Assembly (NCBI GenBank): GCA_029449245.1
Contig: JANATF010000004.1
Span: 558,001-622,000 of the forward strand
DNA length: 64,000 bases
Source of the DNA: Mortierella alpina
Taxonomy: Eukaryota; Mortierellomycota; Mortierellomycetes; Mortierellales; Mortierellaceae
Direction of reading: 5' to 3'
Below are positions 36,801-48,559 of this stretch, piece after piece. Each line of letters begins with the position of its first letter. Within the stretch, counting starts at the first letter, position 1. Both the position numbers and the translations under genes were made by a program. The notes under the pieces were generated by a model, which was not told where the DNA came from, ran no database searches, and was given only the letters and a program-made list of their open reading frames with translations.

Positions 36801-38520
36801 TACGAGAAATGGTCTCAAGGGTCCAGACTCTGGAGTCCTTTGAGGCGACGCGGGAAATAACATCCACCCTTTCCTTCACACCGAACTTTTGGTCCCTTAA
36901 ATTGTTTCGTGTTTTCACTGTCTCGTTGTGTAGGTCCGTTCACACTCCTTGCCGTTGATTCGGGGAAAGGCAAACCCTGAAGAGGATAGAAGGTGATATC
37001 ATCTGGTCCTCCTCTTGACGGAGGCCCACTTGTGAAAAAGACGCCTAAGAGCGACAATCCCCAGATGCTCGTTGCCCTTTGCGCTCCTCGCTCCTTATCG
37101 CCCTTTCCCTGTTCAAATTCTATTTTCGTACAAACATCGCGAGCAGCATAGCGTAGGTTGGCGTAATAGGAAAATAGCATCAATGACCCACCTTTACAGG
37201 TGCGTACTCCGTAGTTCCAACCATGCTTTTCATTGCGTTTCTGGACACTTCCTAGGCACTCATCTGTGTTGGCGCGCTTTTCTTGACCGTGAAGCAGTGC
37301 TAAATTGCAGGGCATGAGCGGTAAAAACCGATCCTCCTTCCTAGAAACGCCGTGCGAAGAAAAAAGATGGCGATTCATGCGAGGAAAGAATTTTCGGTGT
37401 TCAGGCCAAAGGGGTTGAAGGCTCAATGAGTGCATTCACATAGTTCAAGAAACGATGCAACAACTAGGAAAATAAAAATGAGTAGGGCCGTCAACAGGCA
37501 CCAAAAACCACATACGGTACAAAACCGCCGATCCAAAGAGCGAAATGAACAGGTTAGCAGAACTATGACCCCGTCTGTCCTCAAAGAATAAAGTCTTGAT
37601 GGCTCGGGTAGCATGCAGGACAGGTTCAGCTCAGACGGCTAGTTCTTGAGCACGATGGGGCAGGAAGAGTAGCATGATAAAAAGAAGAAATAGGGCCGCG
37701 TGGCATGTTCACGGAACGCATGACGCTACCGACGCATAGTAGGCATAGTCCACATGTGAACCAAAGTTCTGTAGATGGGCCAACACGAAAAAGCACCATG
37801 CCCAGCCGCAACGGATTCACAGCTCAGTTCAAAGCGAATGTGGTTGGAGAGCTGTTCCTTTTCTAAGCGCACCAATTCATTTATCGCGTGCTATGGCTCG
37901 GAAGTTGCTTGAGGTTTGTCAATCGCCGATTGCTCTGATGCTCCTCGGCGATGCCCATAAACAGGCGGTGGGCGAATACCTACTGGAGAAAGGCATTGGT
38001 GTAGTTCTTGGAGAGCAGGGGCAGCAAATAGCGCGCAGGCCGAGTAGGTGGGAAAAGAGGTGGGAAATGAAATTCCTCGTCAGGAGTCAGGGAACAGAAG
38101 GCAGCTCTCACACATGGATGTGCATTGAGAGGAGGAGTGAATCAGACAACTGAAGTGATATTACGCATCCTACCATCCGTAGCATGAAGACGACAGAGAG
38201 AGAGAGAAGTGAACGAGTGAAAGGGAAAAAAAGAAAGAAAAAAAAAGGAGAGAGAGACAGGACGCGCTGTTCATTGAATTGTGAGTAAAGTAAGGCAGTT
38301 CGAGTGCCGACAGAGTATTGAGTGCCAAGTCAATGGACCGTTCGTGTGTTTTTAGAATACATTTTTTGAACAGACCTCCGCAATTGAATAGACTCAATCG
38401 AGTGGAGTTCCAACACCACAGACAGGTCAACAGCATACATGCACATACTCGCACACACGTAACATACCATTGACAAGAGGTACACACACAGCTCCAAAGC
38501 CTTCATGTCTGGACACAGGG
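30863..38520. other. Long gene-poor stretch
   Basis: About 7.7 kb without a reading frame I can support. Frames present are short, unrelated to families I recognise and usually interrupted. The longest is 206 codons on the minus strand, 36815-37435, and is not convincing. There are A/T runs near 31710, 31780, 32430, 34375 and 35350, and a small hairpin near 31282. I found no tRNA B-box, no long terminal repeats and no transposase or polymerase motif. It could be regulatory DNA, unrecognised non-coding RNA or decayed repeats. Confidence 0.5.
31282..31298. repeat. Short hairpin next to AAGCCCAAG repeats
   Basis: GACCCC and GGGGTC flank a 5-base loop and can form a 6-bp GC-rich stem. It is surrounded by copies of AAGCCCAA before it and after it (31301-31320). 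Confidence 0.5.
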
Positions 38521-38542
38521 ACTGATGGGGGTCATGGAAAAT

Positions 38543-38550
38543 TATATAAA
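38543..38550 (+). promoter_or_regulatory. TATA box, probable promoter of the bZIP gene
   Basis: A consensus TATATAAA, followed within 30-150 bases by a long pyrimidine-rich (TCTCGC/CT)n tract of the kind seen at other leaders in this window. The nearest plus-strand gene is the bZIP factor at 40015, so a leader of about 1.4 kb, possibly with an intron, is implied. This is inference from sequence alone. Confidence 0.4.
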
Positions 38551-40014
38551 TTCAGTCGGCTCCTTCGTCTTGTGTCCGTTTCCCTCTTCTTTTCCCTTCA
38601 GTCCGTCTCGTTCATTAGATTCTTTTTCGTTCGCTCTCGCTCTCGCTTTCTCTCCCTCACTCTCGCTCTCTCTTTCTCTCTGTCGCCCTCGCTTGCCTCT
38701 CTTGGCCAATCTGGTTGCACACGCTGCACCCTGTCTGATCAAAAGCCCACACCTCGCGCACCTTGTCTTCCCGCCCTGGTCTCTACCCCTTCCGTGTTTT
38801 ATTTCGCCGCGGACAAACGTTCCACACGAGCTTCCCGCCCATTCAGCAAGTGCTGGCCAGCAATATGTAAGCAAGACATAATATATAGCCCTTTGACCCT
38901 CATGTCCCTAGCCCTGTGTCTGCTCCGAGCCCACCCTATTTTTCCACACACCATTGGTGGTGTCCACTATCCCAGGTCATTTCGTCCTTCACCCCCTTCC
39001 TCATGACTACCTGCATCCTTCTGTACTTTCATTGCATTCCCCCTCCCCTCCACCTTTGATCGAGCCCGTATTTCTGTAAAATTATTCGATCGCACTGGAT
39101 CGAAGGTGAACGATGCGCATGTTGCGCGCGCTAACGAACCCCCTCGCGGCAGCAAATGGGCGTGGATCCATTAGTTTCAGTCTCATGCCTGTCAGATACC
39201 GCGGCCGCTGCGATAGAGAAGCGCGGGCAACGAGTTCCAGCCTTGCTTACTTACTCATATCCACCCCCTTCCGTCACCCCCATCACCCCCTTGCTTCCAT
39301 TCCAGACTGTGCCAACAACATCCATGCCCACCTAGTCCATTACGTCCACCCAAACACAATGCAGTCAACCTTGTTTGATGAGCAAAACATCGATTCTTGA
39401 TGTCTCTGATGATCCCAGCTACCTGTTTGCTCGTTGCATGAACCATGTCCCAGCACATGTTAACTGTTTCGAGTTACCCTTTTGCTGTCTTTCCTGTCCA
39501 CCTACAGTCAGACCCCCTTTTCCCAAGCTGGCACCTCCCCCCTTCCTATCATGACCCTCGTCTTCCCACCACTCCTTTCTTCTCTCTCCCGCTCTTGATT
39601 ATCGCCCATCTGGCTTACGAATGCACTGGTACACCAGATTGGAAGCTGTGCAACAGCTAATCATATCCTCTGCTTCCTTCGCTTAATTTGCTCACACCTC
39701 ACCTCCTTGCCTCTTTTCCGTTCATGCCAACTAGATCACCATCCCTCCTTGCCATTGATCCCGTGCTTGCACACTGCCCTCGCTCTTTCGCGTTTCAACA
39801 AACAAGCACCAGCCTGAGATCACTTACCTTACACCGCGTACGCATAACTGAGCCTTGATCGAACCAACGATCGAAAAAAAACAAAAGAGCAAAGGGCGTG
39901 CCATTGCAACCAACGGCTCTTTGACTTCGACTCTTCTTTTCCCACCTCTCCCTACAGCCATTTGGCCAAAAAGCGAGCTAAAGACGTGTATTCCTCAGAC
40001 CCACCGACCAACCA
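38551..40014 (+). other. Probable long 5' leader of the bZIP gene
   Basis: Pyrimidine-rich sequence with no coding frame I can support. It contains several short upstream ATG frames, for example at 38902, 39113 and 39445. If transcribed as one leader, these could act as uORFs; an intron could remove some of them. Confidence 0.35.
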
Positions 40015-41077
40015 ATGTTGCAGAGCCTTATGGTGTTCCCGAATACGAACGACCTTTTCGATGTAACGCATACCCAACTGGATGAGAGCGTAGCCAAACT
40101 GATACAGCAACAGCAGCAGCAGCAACATTATCACCACCAGCAACAGCACGAGCAACAGCGGCTGGGCAACCTTGAAGCATCAGCCTCATCCTCACCCACA
40201 CAAGACTACTTATTGGCCCCTTCCTCCTCTTCTTCTTCCTCCTTGCACATGAACCCTCCTTCACACCAACAGCAACCGCACCAACAACAACAAACACCTT
40301 TGTACCACCCTCACTCGCAGCACCAACAACAACAGCCGCAGGCAATACCACATCAGCCTCGTCGCCAACGTTCTCTGCCACAAGAGGCACCTCACCCCAG
40401 GTACTCCCAACCCCAAGACCAGCAGCTCGCCCATCCTTCTCAAATCTCATCTTCACAGCAGCATCAAGGCATGCAATTTTCGATGGGGGTCTCACCCATG
40501 ACGGTCAGCAACCTCAGCACCCCTCCATCCCCGTCCTACCCCATCATCAAGACAGAAGAGGGCCTTCAGCAACAACAACAAACCATTGACTACCTCATGT
40601 ACAGTCAACCTTTTGACCTTCCAACACCGCAGCAGCAACAACCACCACAGCATGTGTTACCATCACAGCGATCTTCACAACAGCCGCAGCAGCAGAGGAT
40701 GATGCCCTATAGCGAAGTATCATTGATGCACCACCGGCAGCAACATCACCAGCAACAGCAACAGCAACAGCAGCAAATGAGGCTTCAGCAGCAACAGTAC
40801 CAGCAATACCACTCACAGCAGCAGCAGCAGCTCATCTATGAGACCACACCGACCACCCCTGATGGCTGCACTGCCATTTCCTCTGCAATGTCCATGTCTT
40901 TGCCCCTATCCGTCTCAATCCCAGTCACCTCGGGCTCTTCTGCTCTGATGATCCAGACCCCTACCTCGGCCAACAGCGGCAACAGTTCAAGCAATCTTTT
41001 CACACCCACGTCTGCGTCGACCTCGATTCCAATTTTTCACGGCTCTCCTTCCACACCACCTGTTTCCCATCACCGTC

Positions 41078-41111
<34 letters not shown>

Positions 41112-42525
41112 GCAGCAGCAGCCTTCCCACCACGGCCACCATCCCTACGCGACCTTTGCCTCTCCCGGCAGTGTCATCCATCCTGCTTCGCCCAGGCGGC
41201 AGCGTCAAAACTCTTTGCGCCACCAGCAACACCATCTTGGTATGGCCCAGCTCTCACCGTCGTCCATCGAGTCGAATAGTGCCATGGCCACCCTTTCTGA
41301 CTTTTCAGGCGCGCTTGCCTCCCCACCGTTGTCGGCCATTTCGCACAATACGATCGCAGCAGCAGCGGCCATCGCCAGTGCAACCATGACCCCAGTCATG
41401 TCGCCGTCCTCGTCGACCACGGCCGCCATGACCCCGAAATCCTCGCGGAGGTCATCGACCGCTTCATCGAGCAGGTCATTGATGAACACACCACGGTTTG
41501 ACAAGGTTAAGGACTCTAGGAGTACACGAGTTACCAAGACCATGCCGTCGTCGTCTTCCTCCTCTTGTTCTTCCACATCCTCCTCTATTCTTGCTGCGAG
41601 CGGCCTGCCCATGACCAACAAATCCATGACGACACGAACCTCCACGAGACGTACAAACAAGTCCATGCCCGATACTGCTGATGCCGCTGCAGCTGCTGGT
41701 GTCACTCTTGCCGCATCCCCCAATTTCCCGCAGTTGTACCAGCTGTCCCCACAGCAACAGCAACAACAACCTCATCATCCTCATCCTCATCCTCACCACC
41801 CACAACATCATCCTTCACATACCATGCACTCTCAACAGCCACAGCCACAGCCCACTCCGATTTATACCCACCTCCCCACCGGTACGGGCAATGTCACCCA
41901 CCCACGCCGAGCGGCCCAGAACCGAGCTGCCCAAAGAACGTTCCGTAACCGTCGTAAGGCTTACATCAAGGACATGGAATTGCGAGTGCAAGAACTGGAC
42001 AGTACCCGAGTTCGTATGGAGTCGGTCCAACAAGAGAACAAGGAGGTTTGGCGACGGTTCAAGATCCTCGAGACGCTGGTCGTCCAGAATCATCTGACGA
42101 TGCCCTCGTTTCCGGAGCTGACACCGTTCATGGAGACGGAGGCGGGTGCTTCTGCTGCTGCTGCTGCGTCGGTGGTTGTCAAGTCTGAAGGGGATGGTGT
42201 AAATCATGGCTCGACGGATGTGACCCATGCAAACGCTGAAGGCGGTGGTGAGGTTGAGGTCTCGCAGCAGCAGCAGCAGCAGCAGTATCAGCAGCACCAG
42301 AACTTGTTGTTGGCATACAATGAAAAGCATGCTGGTGGCGAGGAAGGCCACGAGGGAGAGGAAGAGGAAGAGGAAGATGAGGACGGCGAGGGCGAACAGG
42401 ATGTTGACCAGGAGTTGAGCAGGTACTCAGCTCTTATGTCATCGTCCTCCTCGCAGCAGCAGCAACGGCAGGACCAGAGGATAGATGCTCGAGTCCAAGG
42501 ACTGGACATCCGCCGACTACAATAG
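40015..42525 (+). CDS. bZIP transcription factor, Yap/Pap1 (fungal AP-1) type
   Basis: Intronless gene of 836 codons. Most of the protein is low complexity, with many Gln runs (about 10-18 residues), Ser/Thr/Pro-rich parts, a His/Pro stretch and an acidic Glu-rich tail at about 780-800. The only recognised domain is the bZIP at about residues 630-690. Its basic region NRAAQRTFRNRRKAY carries the fungal N-x-x-A-Q-x-x-F-R pattern of Yap1/Pap1, followed by a short leucine-zipper-like helix (spaced hydrophobic residues in MELRVQEL...). Yap proteins control oxidative, metal and drug stress genes. A C-terminal Cys-rich redox domain as in Yap1 is not visible, so the stress it answers is unknown. The CAA/CAG tracts are likely to vary in length. 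It is convergent with the phosphatase gene. Confidence 0.88.
41074..41122 (+). repeat. CAA/CAG trinucleotide run in the bZIP gene
   Basis: A run of CAA followed by CAG codons encodes an uninterrupted Gln stretch of about 16-18 residues. It is in frame in the bZIP factor and likely to be length-variable. Confidence 0.8.
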
Positions 42526-42995
42526 ATAAAGGGCGAGGGAGATGGAAGGAGCGGGAGAGAGAAGGCGAGAATGAAAGAGCCAAAAAAAAAAAAAAAAAAA
42601 AAAAAAAAGAGACACTCTTCCATCTTGTCTCCTCTTCTCCTCCTTGCTCCCCCTGCCTCCTTGACTCCGTGTTTTTTTTTCTGTTTTTTTTCTTTTGTAC
42701 TTCACGCCTGTCTTTACAAAAAAATATACCTTCTCTATCGTTTTCCTTCACTTTGACTTCCATTTGTACATAGCCGTTCCCAGACCTTCGTTCTCCATAG
42801 AATAAATCTTCCCCAAAAAATAAGTTCAGGAACGAGCAAGTAATTTACAGGCGGGTTGGTGTGACACCGCAAAACGTTCATTTGATATAAAAAAAAGTCT
42901 TTTCAGTGCTGAATGGAGGGATGGTGGAAAGGTAGGGGATATATACAAATGGAGGGTATGTGGTAGAAGAAAAAGGGTTCCTGACTTCGTTTTTT
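42526..42995. other. Convergent 3' spacer with a long A run and a poly(A) signal
   Basis: Shared 3' region of the bZIP (+) and phosphatase (-) genes. A run of about 27 A residues at 42582-42608 lies soon after the bZIP stop, and a perfect AATAAA is at 42801-42806. No gene seen. Confidence 0.6.
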
Positions 42996-45188
42996 TTACA
43001 TCCTCAGCGCTTGATAAAACTCGCCAAAGGTGTGGGCCTCCAGGAGCGGTGGGGAGCAGGGTCTTGGTGAAAACACAAATTCAGGCGACTTGTTCTCTTG
43101 GCTGAATTCATCAGCGCCACACTGATCTGCAGTTGCTTCTGCGGTATCATCGCGAATGGATCCTTGCTCCATGGCCGCATCCGATGGTCGGTATTGAACA
43201 TCGCTTTGCTTGAATCCCTCACACGCTGGGTGTCCATGGAACCGACCCGAGAAACGTCGCGTCAGCACAGTCGCTAGCGAGTGGATCATGGCCTTCTTGT
43301 TGCTAGAGCTACTGGCATGGGAGGGCGTCGTTGGGGTGTCGGGCATGATCGCGCCCATGGCATCATCCTTGGCGAGCGCCAGCTCATCCGAGCCGCAATG
43401 GGCAATCGAGGCCGAGGAAGAGGTCGAAGATGTGGACGAGGGTCGCGAAGGGATCGAGGTCCTGAAGGACGAGGCGGATGATGCAAGGGATGCTGGCTGA
43501 CGACGAAAGGACGAGGACGGAAAAAATGGTGGCACCGGCGGTGACAGTGTGCTGGGTGTGGAAGGGCCATCCATCATCACCACATCATGACTTGATGAGT
43601 CGAACGGGCAGGTGCCTGTGATCGGGGACGACGACGATCGTTGGTATTCTTCATTCTCCTGTAGCTGCTGGAGCTGCAAAGGCTCAAATCTTGCCTTGTT
43701 CGAGAAAGACTTTGTCGGTGTGGGGGGCGTTGCAGGCCCAAAGCTGGAGAAAGAAAACCGATCCGTCATGGGCGTCCTAGGCACAGTCATGGTCGACGGG
43801 TCGGACGACAGTGGCGCAAATGATGAGCCGTAGTGAGATGAGCGCGGCCGCGTGTTCACCATTGAGGTCGCAATCTGGTCGGCCGTAGGCGAGTCTGTGC
43901 CAGGTCGCGAGAGGACTAGGGTGGCGCGCTTGGATGTCGAGGGTCGTCTTGACTGCGACTCAATTGCAGCCGAGGCAAGCATCGTCTGGGACAAACGCCG
44001 GCTGCTGCCACGGGTATACTTAGAGTCGTCTTCGCGGTCAATGTCCATGCGATCCGTTGGGTATGGGTATACGTCCTCGTCGTCCTCAGGCGAAGCATGG
44101 GCATGCTTGCTCCCTGCGCGGGACAGTGGCGCCGTCGGCCTGCCCTTCAACGACTTTTCAAACTCGGCCAGCTGATACATGAGACTCATGTTGGGTGAGA
44201 TGACGCCCGAGCGAGTCTTGACGAATTCGTATGCATCTGACAAGCCTAGCTGCCGGGTCTTCATCACGTATGCAATCACCAGCGATGCCGAGCGAGAGAC
44301 GCCCAGTTGGCAGTGGACGAGGACTTTGCCACCAAGACTTCTGGTCTCCTCAATAAACTTGAATGCCACAGGAAACTCGTCCTTGAGGTTCTTTTGGTGG
44401 TGGGTCCATGATAGATTCTTATAGTGGATGATGGTGCCTTGCGATGTGTAAACAATCTTGCTGTCCCCAATCGTCGAGGTTGGTATGCTACTCGTTCCTG
44501 CGGATGCCTCTAGAGACCTTGGTTCCTCCGATGCCGCTGTCGCAATCTCAACAGCCACGTTCAGTACAGACGTGATGCCAAGTCGAGAAAGCATGTTCAC
44601 ATCCAAGGCATTGTGTTCCGCACCCAGGTAAAGGTGGGGTAAGACGCAAACAGGCGCTGAGGTGTAGGGAGAGGCAACACCACACTCTGCACTAAAGTCT
44701 GAATAGTACGCCGAAATGGGACGACGGCTGGATGAGGGCATGGTTGAGGTGTTTGTGGACAGTCGTGAAGTGAGTAGAGGCTGGTCTGACAACAAATGAC
44801 CCTGTGTCCTTGTTGGTGCTACTGTTGCCTGTGGTAGGGTGGACAGCGGCACTGATATCGGCGCGGAAGCAAAGGCACGTCTAGTTGAGAAGGACGACGT
44901 GGAAGGCGTTGAAGGCGTTTGGAAGGACGGAGATGCAGCCGCCGCCATTGATGCCAAGGTTTCCATTTTGCCGGGAGAAGGTGGTACTAGCAGTGATAGC
45001 CGCTTTGAGTTGCGGGTCTTCTTTGCATCCTGGGCCAGTAATGGACGCTGCAGCGAAAAGGACTGTGAGGTAGGCCGCATCATCGGTGTTGGTGGGCTGA
45101 GCGGCGATGTGGCTGTGTGAGCGGGTGTGGATGTAGCTGAAGTCGCTGTGTAGGAGGTAGGTGGTGTGGCCAATGACAACTGAGGCAT
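42996..45188 (-). CDS. Dual-specificity protein phosphatase (MAPK phosphatase type)
   Basis: Intronless, 730 codons. A Ser/Thr/Pro-rich N-terminus of about 175 residues, containing short basic patches that could be docking sites, precedes a DSP catalytic domain at about 178-355. The domain starts with VLPHLYLGAEHNALD and SVLNVAVEI and has the active site VHCQLGVSRSA, giving the Cys-x5-Arg loop with nucleophile Cys293. The typical AYEFVKTRSGVISPN follows. The remaining 370 residues are Ser/Thr/Pro-rich and apparently disordered. The domain is closest in style to fungal MAPK phosphatases (Msg5/Pmp1). Between the early strand and the active site there is a Ser/Thr-rich insertion of about 25 residues. 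MAPK as substrate is inferred. No Cdc25-like/rhodanese domain is visible. Confidence 0.88.
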   Translation of the reverse strand: MPQLSLATPPTSYTATSATSTPAHTATSPLSPPTPMMRPTSQSFSLQRPLLAQDAKKTRNSKRLSLLVPPSPGKMETLASMAAAASPSFQTPSTPSTSSFSTRRAFASAPISVPLSTLPQATVAPTRTQGHLLSDQPLLTSRLSTNTSTMPSSSRRPISAYYSDFSAECGVASPYTSAPVCVLPHLYLGAEHNALDVNMLSRLGITSVLNVAVEIATAASEEPRSLEASAGTSSIPTSTIGDSKIVYTSQGTIIHYKNLSWTHHQKNLKDEFPVAFKFIEETRSLGGKVLVHCQLGVSRSASLVIAYVMKTRQLGLSDAYEFVKTRSGVISPNMSLMYQLAEFEKSLKGRPTAPLSRAGSKHAHASPEDDEDVYPYPTDRMDIDREDDSKYTRGSSRRLSQTMLASAAIESQSRRPSTSKRATLVLSRPGTDSPTADQIATSMVNTRPRSSHYGSSFAPLSSDPSTMTVPRTPMTDRFSFSSFGPATPPTPTKSFSNKARFEPLQLQQLQENEEYQRSSSSPITGTCPFDSSSHDVVMMDGPSTPSTLSPPVPPFFPSSSFRRQPASLASSASSFRTSIPSRPSSTSSTSSSASIAHCGSDELALAKDDAMGAIMPDTPTTPSHASSSSNKKAMIHSLATVLTRRFSGRFHGHPACEGFKQSDVQYRPSDAAMEQGSIRDDTAEATADQCGADEFSQENKSPEFVFSPRPCSPPLLEAHTFGEFYQALRM

Positions 45189-45279
45189 AGTTGAAGCTCA
45201 GGAGTCCAGTCGCAAAGACACTGTACTACGTTGTTGTTGCGAAAGACTCGAACACGAGGCCTATCAAAACAGGTGAAAA

Positions 45280-45345
45280 AGAGAGAGAGAGGGAGAGCGA
45301 GAGAGACAGTGGGAGAGGAAGAGAGAGAGAGAGAGAGAGGAAGAG
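45280..45345. repeat. (GA)n purine microsatellite
   Basis: Nearly pure alternating G and A with short GGGA interruptions, just upstream of the phosphatase start. On the phosphatase strand it is a CT-rich tract of the kind found in leaders here. Confidence 0.8.
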
Positions 45346-45819
45346 GTAAAGAGGAGGAGAAACGAAGAGAGAAGTAGCAAATATAGATGATTAGTAACAG
45401 TGACCAGATCGCGACGATGTCCGCTACGGAAAGAAACGTGCATTGGCAACGAGAGGGAACGTAGGACTAAACGCGAGGTGATAGAACAACCCGAGTCGTC
45501 TCCTGGCGTCAGGGGAGCAATTTCAGGACAGGCGGGCAAGGATGAGACAGAAAGGACAGAGACGCAGGAGTAAGAATGAGGGAGAATACCGATGCTGCCT
45601 GCACCGTGCTGCTGGCTTAGATCGATATGGAAAATCGTTGTGTGGCTACACAGATCTAAGATTGTGCCCCGAAGCGTACCTCTGGCGCGTGTGTGCGGAG
45701 GTGATTGAAAGGAAGATATGGAAGGATGTGAAGGATATGAAGACGATGGAGAACAAGCGGTGGGCTGTGAGAAATGATCACTGGGCAAATAAAGCCAAGC
45801 AGGACAGGAGGAGAGAGGG

Positions 45820-45850
<31 letters not shown>

Positions 45851-47224
45851 GGAAAAGGAACCGAGGAGAGACAGACGAGGATGCATGATATGCAGTTTTA
45901 TGGACCCTTCCTCACTGGCTATGGTGTGCTCGCAGGGGCGACATGCAAAGTGATTCTCAAACAGTTTCGAAACAAAAAAAAAGCAGGGAGACCGTGGCTG
46001 GGAAGGCGGTGTATCCAGCCTCGATGAGTTCGGGTAGGGTGCGGTCCTTGCAGGCGAACTGACAGAGCAGACCCTGAAAGGGCAAGGGGAGGAATGATCC
46101 ACCGCGACAACGACTGCGAAACAGAGGCCAGTGTGACGGGAAGCGGACGGGAGGGTGAGAAAAGTCGAGTACAGAGCACAGGAGCAAGGGACGGATTACG
46201 AATGAAGGCGGTGCGGTGCGACGTGTGTGCCAGCTCGACATGTGTAACATTTCATTTCATGCAGAAGGAGCGGGGGGATAAAGTAGGTTGAAGCGCAGGC
46301 GATCGGGTCTCTGCGATGAACAGATACCGCAGATATATGCAGGACCAAAGAACAAAGGCAAAAGGCATTGCAACATGCAGAGGGCAATACATACACCCGG
46401 CACACAGGCGCTGACCAGGCAAAGGGGGGGGGTGTGCGGTGGGAAGGAATTTACCGAGCGACTAGCTGCTGGTCTAGGGGAGGAAAATTGCGCTTTTTCT
46501 GAAATGAAATTTCAAAATAAGGGGGAGGGGGACGTGTCGATGTGTCGATGTGTAAGCAGGGGATGAGAGGTGGAGTCTGTTATGATCCCATGCTTCAAAA
46601 GGATGCACGAGACGCGTGGAAGACTCAGCAGCCCAGTGTGGAAGAGCCTTTGTTTGAGGCATGCTCTACTGACGGCGATGACGCATGACTGCAACGGAAA
46701 AGATATGTGCAGCTGCCGCGTGCACGTCGTGAAGGAATGCGGTGGACTATCGAGAGTCGGAACTAGGCGTATGCTAAATGCGACACAAATGTAGTGCGCA
46801 TCTCGTACTCGAGCAAGCTCGGGCTAGGGAATAATGTCCTCCAAAACGCCACATGATTTGATATGAAAGCCAGTGTACTGTATGCGGTGCTGAGGACCGA
46901 GCCGGTGACGAAGAATTATGCGCCTTCTTGTGTCTGAGTGTGTCTGCGTCTCTGTGTCTGTGATATTAGGCTTTGGTGGAGCTGTTCCCTACCTTGAGCA
47001 GGATATATCGGCGGGAGGGGACAGAGAGTGCTGATCTCTGTGGGTAGGGTAGAGGTGAATGAGATTCAGCGCCCAAGGACGGAATGGCCAGCACTAGGTG
47101 TGGATCAAGGCAATGCGGCAGAATGCAGTGCTGTGGATTCCTGAGAGGATGGGAGGGAGCTTGAACCGAGACACGAGAGCCAAGCGAGCTCAGGAATGTA
47201 GCGGAATGCAAAGGTATGCAAATG

Positions 47225-47262
47225 AAGCAGAGGAAGCAGAGGAAGCAGAGGAAGCAGAGAAG
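47225..47262 (+). repeat. 9-bp tandem repeat GAAGCAGAG
   Basis: About four consecutive copies of GAAGCAGAG, within a larger purine-rich stretch that ends near 47300. Outside any supported gene. Confidence 0.75.
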
Positions 47263-47470
47263 GCAAGGTGCCGGCGACGAGAAGGAGCAGGAGCAGAAGA
47301 AAAAAAGAGCTGGGGAAAGGGTATGCTGGCGACGAGATGCAGAGAGAAGCAAAGAGGCAAAGAAGCTCGAGAAGAGAAGCAAAGAAATATAAAAAAAAAA
47401 GGGGCCTGGCGTGCCCGCAGGCGACCCTCATATATCCAGAGGGCGTGGCACCGCCAATCACCGCGCGGGA

Positions 47471-47478
47471 TATAAATT
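47471..47478 (+). promoter_or_regulatory. Possible TATA box upstream of GID4
   Basis: TATAAATT on the plus strand about 1.1 kb before the GID4 start. No closer candidate was seen. The distance would require a long leader, so this is weak. Confidence 0.25.
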
Positions 47479-48559
47479 GAGGCGGAGGACTGTTTCCCGA
47501 GCGAGGGCTGGAGTCATTCTATGAGCTCGTACGGTAGAATATGCTTGAAGTGGTGTGATGCGCAACAGAGCGCACAGACAGGCAGAGAGAGCCAGAGAGA
47601 GTCAGAGTCAGATAGAGAGAGCTAGAGAGACAGACAGAGGAAGAGATGCTCCTTACATAGGGCCACAGCTATGAGGCAAGATCATGACACAGCAGAGTAT
47701 GAGAAGGTGGGAGGAAGATGTCCGCTGTAGACGATGCTTGTTGAGCAGAATTGCCGTTCTGTCCTTGCTACGGGTGCAGTGCGACACAGTGTCCTTGGCC
47801 TTTAGCAAAGGACCCTCGGCTTCTTTTGAAAGGGCACGCCCACTGCCCTTCAGAGGGCGGCAAAGCTGAAAGATCAAGTGCACGAGCCTGGCAAGTCACG
47901 CTTCTTTGCCTGCTTCTTCGCTCACTTGCACACACACACTTTACACCCGCACGCATGAAAGGTGCCTCGTGCATCGTTCTCTCCGTCGTTTGTCCTTCTT
48001 CCCACCAGCCTGTGCAGTGAGCAAGAGCGCGGCCTCCAGAGACCACAACTGGTCAGAGGGGTGAGGGTGACTCCATCCCAGGCGGCATAATGCGCTAAGA
48101 GAGAGAGAGTGCTGACCCTTTTTTTGTGTGTGTGTGTCTGACTCGCCCTCTCTCGCTTCGCAGCTTCTCTCTTCAGCTCCCCCGCTCCTTCGCTCCCTCT
48201 CGTCTTCAACTCGCTCGCTCCTTCCTCTCTCGCCAGCTCCTCCTAGCCCTCTGCTTGCTCTGTTCTCCACACAACACCCTGCTGCTGCACCGCACTCCCT
48301 CGTCCAGCCCGTCTGCCCCATGCCCGAAGATGGTAAAGCTGAGCCCGTCTCGTCGCTGACAAGCCCGCTCCTCGCTCGAATGCTAATCCAGACATGCCTC
48401 TCCAGACCCCCGATTAGCATCGAGGCACTCCACTCCAGCCAACGTTGACAGCTAGCCACCCTCTCTGCGCTTCTATTGAGACCCTCCCTGAAGCTCTTCT
48501 GCGCGCCTTTTTTTTTTTTTTTTTTTTTCCCTTTCTCCCTTCGCATTCACCGTAACACC

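Larger units (their letters stand above)
45189..48559. other. Long divergent intergenic region with purine repeats
   Basis: Separates the phosphatase (-) from the GID4 gene (+). It is full of (GA)n stretches (45280-45345, about 45815-45852, about 47575-47640) and has four direct copies of GAAGCAGAG near 47225-47262. The last 400 bases are pyrimidine-rich, ending in a 21-base T run just before the GID4 start. Open frames here are products of the repeats. No gene seen. Confidence 0.6.

Noticed and set aside
45542-46102. Frames over the GA repeats near 45.5-46.1 kb
   Set aside because: They are made mostly by (GA)n and give Arg-Glu or Ser-Leu runs.
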